This document shows, piece by piece, positions 36,350 to 43,007 of a DNA stretch of 45,099 bases. Source of the stretch: a virus. The notes under the pieces were generated by a model. The model was not told where the DNA came from and did no database searches. It was given only the letters and a program-made list of their open reading frames with translations. The number at the start of each line of letters is the position of its first letter. Position 1 is the first letter of the stretch. Position numbers and translations under genes: made by a program. The DNA lies in IMG/VR virus record IMGVR_UViG_3300029787_000095, positions 1-45,099 of that record; one strand, written 5' to 3'.

Positions 36350-36749
36350 GAAGGTTTGCCAGATGCGCGACCGTCAGCGCCGCGTGTTTCGCATCGCTTG
36401 CGACCCCCGCCGCTATGGCTTGACGCTGCAGTTGATCGCCGACGAAGCCGGGCTCGGTTACGATAGCGTCCGCAATTACGCCAACGGCGAAACGACCATG
36501 CCCATCACAGCGCTCGATGCGCTGATCGGCGTCGTTCCCGACGAACTGCTTTCTCACCTTCTGCCAGGCGACCGCATGATCGTGCGCGTCCCCGAAGACG
36601 TCGACTTCGATGAAGCCGCGCGCGGGATGCACCGGTTCCTTGCTGCGAAGTCGGAAGCGCATTGCCCCGAAAGCGAGTGCGGCGAGGCGATTGGGCCGAA
36701 CGAGTCCAAAGACCTGCGCTCGCACCTGACCGTGGTGAAAGCAGCATGA
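36342..36749 (+). CDS. CII-like/HTH regulatory protein
   Basis: 135 residues, ATG 36342 preceded by AGAGG. It has a helix-turn-helix region (LTLQLIADEAGLGYDSVRNY, residues about 27-46, then ANGETTMPITALDALIG), similar to CII-type or XRE-like activators. The C-terminal part (residues 74-135) is acidic and holds two Cys. In this position, third or fourth in the right arm, it could act as the lysogeny decision regulator. This is inferred from place and motif. Confidence 0.65.
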   Translation: MDKKVCQMRDRQRRVFRIACDPRRYGLTLQLIADEAGLGYDSVRNYANGETTMPITALDALIGVVPDELLSHLLPGDRMIVRVPEDVDFDEAARGMHRFLAAKSEAHCPESECGEAIGPNESKDLRSHLTVVKAA

Positions 36750-36895
36750 GCGAGCCCCTCCCCTTCACCCGCGAGAACGTCCTTTTGTGGCTCGGCAACG
36801 TCCTCACCGGCGCGGTCGCTGGCTTGATCATGGTCGCGGCTGTCTTCCTGATTGTGGAGGTGGCCGCTTATCTGATCGTGATGGTGGCCGCATGA
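36746..36895 (+). CDS. 49-residue membrane protein
   Basis: ATG 36746, overlapping the previous stop by 4 bp. One long hydrophobic segment or hairpin (WLGNVLTGAVAGLIMVAAVF, then LIVEVAAYLIVMVAA). It is early, so a role in superinfection exclusion or membrane signalling is possible. Not recognised. Confidence 0.6.
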   Translation: MSEPLPFTRENVLLWLGNVLTGAVAGLIMVAAVFLIVEVAAYLIVMVAA

Positions 36896-37041
36896 TCGAC
36901 CCCCGCCTCATCGAAGCAGAAGCCCTGCAACCGCTCGACGAACCCCGCTCCGCCCTGTGGCGCCGCGTCGTCTTTTCCTTCCTCACCGGCTTCGTCGTCG
37001 TCTCGATCGTCGGCGTCGGGATTGTTCGGGGGTGGTGGTGA
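36892..37041 (+). CDS. 49-residue membrane protein, tandem neighbour
   Basis: ATG 36892, overlapping the previous gene by 4 bp. An acidic N-terminal half (IDPRLIEAEALQPLDEPRSA) is followed by one transmembrane segment (FSFLTGFVVVSIVGVGIV). Together with the preceding protein it forms a membrane pair in the early region. Confidence 0.6.
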   Translation: MIDPRLIEAEALQPLDEPRSALWRRVVFSFLTGFVVVSIVGVGIVRGWW

Positions 37042-37445
37042 TGGCTGACATTCCGATCCTGCGCGTCTTCACCGTCGACCTTCCCCTTCCCCCGAGCGTC
37101 AACGAACTGACGGTCAACCTCAAGGGCGGCGGCCGGGCGAAGTCGGCCAAATACAAGGCATGGCTCGAGGAGGCGCGCTGGCACGTCATGACCGCATGGC
37201 GCGGCGCCGGAAAGCCTGAATGGCCGGAAGCGCCGATGCGGATCGACATGGCGCTCGGCATCGAGGGCCGGAAGCGTGACTGCTCCAACTGCATCAAGGC
37301 AATCGAGGATCTGCTCGTGAAGAACCTGCCGATCCCCGACGACCGCTGGAACGACGCCGGCTCATGGCGCCGCGACGAGAACATTCCTGGAATTGCGCGC
37401 GTCACCATCGCGCCTCTGGAACAGGAGGGTCTGGGGCAGCCGTAA
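37041..37445 (+). CDS. rusA: RusA-like Holliday junction resolvase
   Basis: 134 residues, ATG 37041 overlapping the preceding TGA by 1 bp. It has the RusA pattern: VDLPLPPSVNELTVNLKGGG, then KYKAWLEEARWHVMTAWRGA, and the acidic metal-binding region GRKRDCSNCIKAIEDLLVK with a second acidic patch (PIPDDRWNDAG). RusA cuts four-way junctions, helping process branched DNA before packaging. The usual D-x-DN is D-C-S-N here. Confidence 0.82.
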   Translation: MADIPILRVFTVDLPLPPSVNELTVNLKGGGRAKSAKYKAWLEEARWHVMTAWRGAGKPEWPEAPMRIDMALGIEGRKRDCSNCIKAIEDLLVKNLPIPDDRWNDAGSWRRDENIPGIARVTIAPLEQEGLGQP

Positions 37446-37511
37446 GGCCCCCACGGAATTCGAGTTCGCCGCGTCAAGGCCCTCCGCCGCTACCCGACGA
37501 AAAGAGCTCAA

Positions 37512-37523
37512 CCCCTGACTGAC
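37512..37523 (+). promoter_or_regulatory. Early-region element CCCCTGACTGAC, copy 1
   Basis: Exact 12-mer 13 bases before the ATG at 37537, with the AAGGA ribosome site just downstream. One of three identical copies. Confidence 0.6.
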
Positions 37524-37536
37524 AAGGAACCGAAAA

Positions 37537-37983
37537 ATGAAACTCGAAGACATCACCGAACAGCCCCCGGGCGTTCTCGACCAGCTGCCGATCGACGTGC
37601 TGGCGAGCCTCAAGAGCCAAGCCGACGCACACGCGGCCGCCGCTTCGCAGATGGTCGCCATCCTGCACGGCGTATTCGAGCGCCGCTATGCCGCCGGCCT
37701 CAACTCGACTGGCACGCATCACCGCCAGGACGGCGAATTCGACATCAAGATCACGGTGCCGAAGCGCGTCGACTGGTCGCAGCCCAAGCTCGTCGAAGCG
37801 GTCGAGACGATCAAGGGGTGGGGCGAAGACCCGTCCGAATACGTCGACACCACGATCAAGGTGCAGGAGCGCAAGTTCGACGCATGGCCCTCGGCTATCC
37901 GCGACCTGTTCGAGCCGGCGCGCACGGTGAAGACCGGCAAGCCCAAGTTCGACGTTGCCCTTGCGAAGAAGGAGGCCGCGTAA
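37537..37983 (+). CDS. Phage protein preceding the ATPase
   Basis: 148 residues with AAGGAA upstream. Helical N-terminal part (DQLPIDVLASLKSQADAHAA) and a beta/charged middle (GEFDIKITVPKRVDWSQPKL), then KVQERKFDAWPSAIRDLFEP. Proteins of this kind stand directly before Sak4-type ATPases and DUF669 proteins in many phages and probably work with them in recombination. Its stop overlaps the ATPase start by 1 bp. Confidence 0.65.
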   Translation: MKLEDITEQPPGVLDQLPIDVLASLKSQADAHAAAASQMVAILHGVFERRYAAGLNSTGTHHRQDGEFDIKITVPKRVDWSQPKLVEAVETIKGWGEDPSEYVDTTIKVQERKFDAWPSAIRDLFEPARTVKTGKPKFDVALAKKEAA

Positions 37984-38756
37984 TGGCTATTTCTCTCGCA
38001 TCCCTCAACCGGATCGACACGCCCAAGCCGCCGCGGATCGTGCTCTACGGCCCGCACGGCATCGGCAAGAACACTTTCGCCGCAGGCGCGCCCAAGCCGG
38101 TCCTGATCAATCTCGAAGACGGTCACCCGGCTGACAGCCCGATTGACGCCTTCCCGAAGGCAACCTCCTTTCAGGACGTGATGGAGGCGTTCGGCGCGCT
38201 CTACACCGAGGATCATGACTTCGAGACGTTGATCGTCGACAGCCTCGACTGGCTCGAACCGCTCGTCTGGGCGGAAACCTGCCAGCGCAACAACTGGTCG
38301 GACATCGAACAGCCGGGCTACGGCAAAGGCTATATCGCCGCGCTCGATGTGTGGCGCGAGTATCTCGACGCGATCAATGGCCTGCGCAACGACAAGGGCC
38401 TCGCGGTCATCCAGACCGCGCATGCCGAGATCAAGACCTTCAACAGCCCCGAGACCGAGCCCTACGATCGGTATCAGATCAAGCTGCAGAAGCGCGCTGG
38501 CGAACTGGTGCAGGAGCATGCCGACATGGTGCTCTTCGCCAACTGGAAGGTGTCGACCACCAAGACCGACGCCGGATTCAACAAGAAGGTGACGCGCGGC
38601 ATCGGCGCCGGTCAGCGCACCGTTTACACCGAAGAGCGGCCCGCATTCCTCGCGAAGAACCGGCACCGCCTTCCTCCCGAACTCCCGCTCGAATGGTCGG
38701 CCCTGACGGCAGCCATGTCGAACGCGAGCGCCGCTCCGATGAGCGAAGCGGCTTAA
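37983..38756 (+). CDS. Sak4-like/AAA ATPase for recombination
   Basis: 257 residues. Walker A-like GPHGIGKNT at 23-31 and Walker B TLIVDSLDW (82-90), with a later VIQTAHAEIK motor motif and ELVQEHADMVLFANW, match phage RecA-fold annealing ATPases (AAA_24/Sak4). Asn replaces the usual Ser/Thr after the Walker Lys (followed by Thr), so nucleotide hydrolysis may be altered. It pairs with the DUF669 protein and PD-(D/E)XK nuclease, a common recombination set. Confidence 0.82.
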   Translation: MAISLASLNRIDTPKPPRIVLYGPHGIGKNTFAAGAPKPVLINLEDGHPADSPIDAFPKATSFQDVMEAFGALYTEDHDFETLIVDSLDWLEPLVWAETCQRNNWSDIEQPGYGKGYIAALDVWREYLDAINGLRNDKGLAVIQTAHAEIKTFNSPETEPYDRYQIKLQKRAGELVQEHADMVLFANWKVSTTKTDAGFNKKVTRGIGAGQRTVYTEERPAFLAKNRHRLPPELPLEWSALTAAMSNASAAPMSEAA

Positions 38757-38768
38757 CCCCTGACTGAC
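38757..38768 (+). promoter_or_regulatory. Early-region element CCCCTGACTGAC, copy 2
   Basis: Exact copy starting right after the ATPase TAA stop, 14 bases before the DUF669 ATG at 38783, with AAAGGAA between. Confidence 0.6.
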
Positions 38769-38782
38769 GAAAGGAATTACAC

Positions 38783-39265
38783 ATGGTAGCTCTCGGCGGA
38801 ACCTATACCGCAGATCCGGACAACGTGCAGGGCGATTACTCGCCCATCCCCCCGGGCGAATACCGGGTCCACGTTATCGGCTCGGATCTCAAGGCCACCA
38901 AGGCTGGCACGGGCAACTATCTCGAACTCGAGATGGAAGTGCTCGACGGCGAACACCAGGGGCGCAAGCTCTTCGATCGCCTGAACATCGACAACCCGAA
39001 CCAGCAGGCCGTCGACATCGCGCAGCGCACGCTCAACGCGATCTGCGTCGCGGTCGGCAAGCTCTCGATCGCGGACAGCAACGAACTGCACAATATCCCG
39101 ATGATCGCAGTGGTGAAGGTCGACCCGGCTCGTGGCGACTACGGTCCCTCGAACTCGATCAAGACCTACAAGCCGGCCGGTGGCGGAAACGTCACGGCAG
39201 CGGCGGCGCAGAATAGCGCGCCCGCCAACAGCAACAGTTCGCCGCCTTGGAAGCGCGCGAGCTGA
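38783..39265 (+). CDS. DUF669 single-strand DNA-binding-like protein
   Basis: 160 residues. The DUF669 pattern is clear: YSPIPPGEYRVHVIGSDLKA, then GNYLELEMEVLDGEHQGRKL, FDRLNIDNPNQQAVDIAQRT. The fold is OB-like and binds single-stranded DNA beside Sak4-like ATPases. The C-terminal tail is disordered (NSAPANSNSSPPWKRAS), as in single-strand binding proteins that recruit partners. A long hairpin follows 14 bases after the stop. Confidence 0.82.
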   Translation: MVALGGTYTADPDNVQGDYSPIPPGEYRVHVIGSDLKATKAGTGNYLELEMEVLDGEHQGRKLFDRLNIDNPNQQAVDIAQRTLNAICVAVGKLSIADSNELHNIPMIAVVKVDPARGDYGPSNSIKTYKPAGGGNVTAAAAQNSAPANSNSSPPWKRAS

Positions 39266-39279
39266 CGCAAGCCGAGGAT

Positions 39280-39314
39280 GGCCGGGCGGTAGTTTCGAAG
39301 GCCGCCGCCCGGCC
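39280..39314 (+). terminator. Long GC-rich hairpin after DUF669
   Basis: Perfect 10-bp stem GGCCGGGCGG (39280-39289) with CCGCCCGGCC (39305-39314), 15-base loop, no U-tract. Could attenuate transcription or protect the 3' end of upstream mRNA. Confidence 0.5.
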
Positions 39315-39322
39315 GCCTCATT

Positions 39323-39334
39323 CCCCTGACTGAC
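39323..39334 (+). promoter_or_regulatory. Early-region element CCCCTGACTGAC, copy 3
   Basis: Exact copy 18 bases before the GTG at 39353, with AGGAGG between. It lies just after the hairpin at 39280-39314. Confidence 0.6.
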
Positions 39335-39352
39335 AATCATAGGAGGTCGGCT

Positions 39353-40303
39353 GTGGTCGCCCTACCAGACTTCTCGCCTCAAACGCTAGATGCCGCAGAC
39401 CGTGCCTATGAGCAGGCGCAAGATCGCCGCTGGCGTTCGCATCTCGGCATGAGCCAGATCGGCGGGCCCTGCGACCGCGCCCTCTGGTACTCCTTTCGCT
39501 GGGTCCAAAAGCCCAGCTTCGACGCCCTAACCCTCAAGCGGTTCGAAGACGGGCACCGTACCGAAGACCTGATTGTCTCGCGCCTCAAGCTGGTGCCCGG
39601 CATCGAACTGCACGAGGCCGACGAGCGCGGCGAGCAATTCCGCTTCAACGATTTCGGCGGCCACTTTTCCGGCAGCTGCGATGGCGTGGCCCTTGGTCTG
39701 CTCGAAGCGCCGAAGGCATGGCACATCCTCGAGATCAAGGCGTCCGAAAAGTGGACCGATCTCGACAAGGCGCGCAAGAAGGTTGGCGAGAAGAACGCGC
39801 TCGCCGAGTGGAACACCACCTATTACGCGCAGGCCGCGCTCTACATGCACTATGCGGGTCTCGAACGGCACTACATCGTGGCCTCATCGCCCGGTGGCCG
39901 CCGGTGGACCGCGGTGCGGACGAACGCCGACCCGGTGTATGCTGAGACGCTTCGGCTGCGCGCCGAGCGCATCATCTTCACCGACGAGGCACCGCCCAAG
40001 ATCGGGGACGAGACCTATTTCCAATGTCGGTGGTGCGATTTCGCAGCCCTGTGCCACGGCGCGGAGCCGATGGCAGAGCGTACCTGCCGTACCTGTATCA
40101 ACGTGACGCCCGAGCGCGATGGTTCGTGGAAGTGCTCGAAGTTCGGCCACGAGCTTTCGAAGGATGACCTGATCGCGGGATGCGGCGAGCATCGCTATCT
40201 GCCTTCGCTCGTGCCCTTCGAGCAGATCGACGCCTACGAATGGGGCATCGTCTACCGGCGCCCCGGCGGCGACGAGTGGGTCGATAAGGGGCAGGCGCTG
40301 TGA
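39353..40303 (+). CDS. PD-(D/E)XK nuclease (Cas4/RecB-like)
   Basis: 316 residues from GTG 39353 with a perfect AGGAGG. The nuclease core shows GHFSGSCDGVAL (motif II Asp), then WHILEIKASEKW (E-x-K) and later YYAQAALYMHYAG (motif Q-x3-Y). Cys residues near the ends of the core (GPCDRALW; CRWCDFAALC) suggest an iron-sulfur or zinc cluster, as in Cas4/RecB-type enzymes. It would make single-strand ends for the ATPase/DUF669 annealing system. Confidence 0.84.
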   Translation: MVALPDFSPQTLDAADRAYEQAQDRRWRSHLGMSQIGGPCDRALWYSFRWVQKPSFDALTLKRFEDGHRTEDLIVSRLKLVPGIELHEADERGEQFRFNDFGGHFSGSCDGVALGLLEAPKAWHILEIKASEKWTDLDKARKKVGEKNALAEWNTTYYAQAALYMHYAGLERHYIVASSPGGRRWTAVRTNADPVYAETLRLRAERIIFTDEAPPKIGDETYFQCRWCDFAALCHGAEPMAERTCRTCINVTPERDGSWKCSKFGHELSKDDLIAGCGEHRYLPSLVPFEQIDAYEWGIVYRRPGGDEWVDKGQAL

Positions 40304-40503
40304 GCGCCGCCATAATTCGCGCCGCTGACCTCATGGGCATTCTTCGCGATTGGAGCGGCCCATGTCCGTCCGATGCTGTCTTCGCCGCGCACCTTGGTTG
40401 CCGCGAAGATCAAGCAGCGGAAGCCCTCGCGTTTCTCGAAGCGAACGGCCTGATCCGCATCGATCGCACCATCGAGATCCTGACCGAAAGGAAAGCCGCA
40501 TGA
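40300..40503 (+). CDS. Small winged-helix protein
   Basis: 67 residues overlapping the nuclease by 4 bp. It reads PSDAVFAAHLGCREDQAAEA then LAFLEANGLIRIDRTIEILT, a winged helix-turn-helix with a beta wing. Probably a small regulatory or accessory DNA-binding protein of replication. Confidence 0.65.
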   Translation: MSAAIIRAADLMGILRDWSGPCPSDAVFAAHLGCREDQAAEALAFLEANGLIRIDRTIEILTERKAA

Positions 40504-40868
40504 ACGCTGTTCGCAAAGCTATTGCCACCGATCTCGCCCAAGGGCCGGGATGGATGCGCTCTTTTCAGGCATCAAAAGCCGTCATCGCCGCCATGATCGA
40601 GGATAATGAACTCGGGCGAGTAAAGCCACCACATGGGCGTGGTTACAACATGATCGGGCTCACCCCAGAGGGCGCTCGCAAATACCGCCTGACGGTCGAG
40701 CCCTGCCTTCTTGCTCGCTCAAAGCAGCAACTCCGCGCCGACCTCGCGGAGCATATGTCCCAAGGCATGACAATTACCGCTGCGGCGCGCGCGGCCGATA
40801 TTCCTCCGACGCATGCCACGGTTCTGTGGGCTGAGATCAAGGCGGAACTCGGATGGCAGGCATGCTGA
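40500..40868 (+). CDS. Two-part HTH protein before the helicase
   Basis: 122 residues, ATG 40500 overlapping the previous stop by 4 bp. The N-terminal half (WMRSFQASKAVIAAMIEDNE, then YNMIGLTPEGARKYRL) is a winged-helix-like unit; the C-terminal half (GMTITAAARAADIPPTHATV, then LWAEIKAELG) is a homeodomain-like helix-turn-helix. Possibly a replication regulator. It overlaps the helicase start by 16 bp. Confidence 0.65.
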   Translation: MNAVRKAIATDLAQGPGWMRSFQASKAVIAAMIEDNELGRVKPPHGRGYNMIGLTPEGARKYRLTVEPCLLARSKQQLRADLAEHMSQGMTITAAARAADIPPTHATVLWAEIKAELGWQAC

Positions 40869-42505
40869 CCCTTCGCGATTATCAGCAAGAGGCAATCGAC
40901 GAAACCTGGGCGACGCTGGGTAAGGGTGTCAAGCGCCCGCTTCTCGTGGAGCCGACCGGAAGCGGCAAAGCTCTGATACTGGCCAGCCTGTGCAAGCAGG
41001 CGTGGGAGATGGACCCTACCGTTCGCGTCGTCATTCTCGTCGATAGCGAGGAGCTGGTCGCGCAGAACTACCAAGAGTTCATCGGAATCTGGCCGGATGC
41101 ACCGGCAGGCATATACTGCGCCGGGCTCAACCGCCGACAAATCCACGCGCAATTCCTCTTCGCCTCGATCGCTTCGATCTACAAGCGCGCATACGAAATC
41201 CAGCGCTGCGACATTCTCCTGATTGACGAATGCCACATGATCCCCCGGCGCTCGGACGCAATGTATGGGCGCTTCATTGGCGACCTCGAAACCATCAACC
41301 CCAGCCTCGCCATAGTCGGGGCAACCGCGACGCCGTTCCGCTTGGATAGCGGGAAGCTGCACAAGGGGAAGGACGCACTTTTCGATGAGATCGCGCACGA
41401 AACAACCGCGATCCGGCTGATCGAAGATGGCTACCTTTGCCCTCCACGCACTTGGCGGCGCGACGACATCAACCTCCAAGGCGTAGGCAAGCGCGCTGGC
41501 GAGTTTGTCGTGTCGCAACTTGAAGCCGCCGCGATGGATGATGCGGCTCTGGAAAAGACCGTCGAGCATATCATCGAAGCAGGCCAGAGCAGGCAGGCGT
41601 GGAAGATTTTCGGCGTCTCGGTTGCACACTGCGAAGCAATTCACGAACGACTTGCCCAACGCGGCTACGTCGGCGGGTGCGTATTCGGCGAAACCGATAA
41701 AGCGGAACGGCGGGCCAATATCAGCCGCTTCGACAGCGGACACTACCGCTATCTCATCAGCAATATGGCACTGGTCAAAGGCTTCAATGTGAAGCGGATC
41801 GACCTCGTGGTGCTAGCGTTTTCAACGCTGTCACTGGTCAAATACATCCAAACGATCGGTCGCGGAACGCGCCCCCTGTATGCCCCCGGGTATGACCTAA
41901 GCAGCCGCGAAGGCCGACTGGCAGCCATCGAAGCGGGGCCGAAGCCCTATTGCTACGTCCTCGATCTTGGCGGGAATATCACCCGACATGGCCCGTTCGA
42001 TGATCCTTGGGTGGCCGACAAGCAGGCTGGCGATGGAGAGGGCGAAGCTCCCGTAAAAGAATGCCCCGAATGTCAGTGCCAATGCGGTACCATGAGCCGG
42101 GCATGCCCAGAATGCGGTTTCGAATTTCCGCCACCGGAACGGAAAATAAGCACGGCCCCAGACGTAAAACCTATCCTGTCGGTCGAGCCCGAATGGCTCG
42201 AGGTGGCCGAGATCAACTACCGGACGCACCGCAAGGCCGGCTCCCGCGACAGCATGCGCGTCGAGTACCGCGTCGGCCTGACCATCCACAAGGAATGGGT
42301 CTGCTTCTCGCACACCGGCTTCGCTCGCCAGAAGGCCGAGGGCTGGTGGCTCAGGCGGGCAGCGCCGGCCGTGCCCCGCGATACCGATGAGGCGATCGCG
42401 CGGGCCGGCGAACTCGCCCGCCCCTCTCACATCCGCGTGAAGCGCGAGGGCAAATACGACCGCGTGATCGGGTTCCGCTTCGACGAGCGAAAGGAAGCAG
42501 CATGA
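40853..42505 (+). CDS. SF2 DEAD/DEAH-type helicase with zinc ribbon
   Basis: 550 residues (an alternative ATG lies at 40862). The N-terminal RecA domain has LRDYQQEAI, P-loop PTGSGKAL (34-41, with Ala instead of Ser/Thr after Lys), DECH (125-128) and GATATPFR (157-164). The second domain has QTIGRGTRP (motif VI). After about 400 there are Cys pairs (CPECQCQCG, CPECGFEF) forming a zinc ribbon. The last 100 residues are basic and aromatic. It probably opens DNA for replication or recombination; a DnaB-like helicase is otherwise absent. Confidence 0.85.
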   Translation: MAGMLTLRDYQQEAIDETWATLGKGVKRPLLVEPTGSGKALILASLCKQAWEMDPTVRVVILVDSEELVAQNYQEFIGIWPDAPAGIYCAGLNRRQIHAQFLFASIASIYKRAYEIQRCDILLIDECHMIPRRSDAMYGRFIGDLETINPSLAIVGATATPFRLDSGKLHKGKDALFDEIAHETTAIRLIEDGYLCPPRTWRRDDINLQGVGKRAGEFVVSQLEAAAMDDAALEKTVEHIIEAGQSRQAWKIFGVSVAHCEAIHERLAQRGYVGGCVFGETDKAERRANISRFDSGHYRYLISNMALVKGFNVKRIDLVVLAFSTLSLVKYIQTIGRGTRPLYAPGYDLSSREGRLAAIEAGPKPYCYVLDLGGNITRHGPFDDPWVADKQAGDGEGEAPVKECPECQCQCGTMSRACPECGFEFPPPERKISTAPDVKPILSVEPEWLEVAEINYRTHRKAGSRDSMRVEYRVGLTIHKEWVCFSHTGFARQKAEGWWLRRAAPAVPRDTDEAIARAGELARPSHIRVKREGKYDRVIGFRFDERKEAA

Positions 42506-42675
42506 AATATGAAGTCCACACCATCATCCAGGCGCACATCGTGGTCGAAGCGAGCAGCGAGACCGAGGCTTACGATAAGGCCGAGGGAGCCGCACTCGCG
42601 GTTGTCGCCTCCCGGCTCGAGACGCGCGGCAAGATCATCACCGCCGCGCGCGAGGCGGACGAGGTCACCGCATGA
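42502..42675 (+). CDS. 57-residue hypothetical protein
   Basis: ATG 42502, overlapping the helicase stop by 4 bp with AAAGGAAG upstream. It reads MKYEVHTIIQAHIVVEASSE then TEAYDKAEGAALAVVASRLE. A beta-hairpin plus helix layout is typical of small phage proteins that bind nucleic acid; function unknown. Confidence 0.6.
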   Translation: MKYEVHTIIQAHIVVEASSETEAYDKAEGAALAVVASRLETRGKIITAAREADEVTA

Positions 42676-43007
42676 CCGCCCCGTGCTTTTGCCACCGCGC
42701 GCCGCGCGGCTTCGCCTGGCACGACTTCTCCATTGCAGGCCATCTCCGCCCGCCCGGCACAGACGCGTGCTCCATGGAATGCCTTTCGATCATCTCCTCC
42801 CTCAAGGGATCGCCCACCATGCCTGACCATACCGAACAGCGCGCCGTCGAGGCCGCAAGCGAGCGCATCGGCTCCTACCTCGAGAAGATCGGCAAGACCG
42901 ACCTCGCCGCGATGACGGCCGACGAGTGGAGCGGGTTCCTGCTCCACGCCTTCACCTGCACCGCCGAGGAAGTCCGCAACATCGTGACCGAGGAAGTGCC
43001 CTTCTGA
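42672..43007 (+). CDS. DUF6511-like hypothetical protein
   Basis: 111 residues overlapping neighbours by 1-4 bp. It starts with APCFCHRAPRGFAWHDFSIA and SMECLS, a Cys/His set that could bind zinc, followed after a linker by a helical domain with MTADEWSGFLLHAFTCTAEE. The two halves look like separate units; the second resembles DUF6511. It directly precedes the primase and may work with it. Confidence 0.6.
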   Translation: MTAPCFCHRAPRGFAWHDFSIAGHLRPPGTDACSMECLSIISSLKGSPTMPDHTEQRAVEAASERIGSYLEKIGKTDLAAMTADEWSGFLLHAFTCTAEEVRNIVTEEVPF

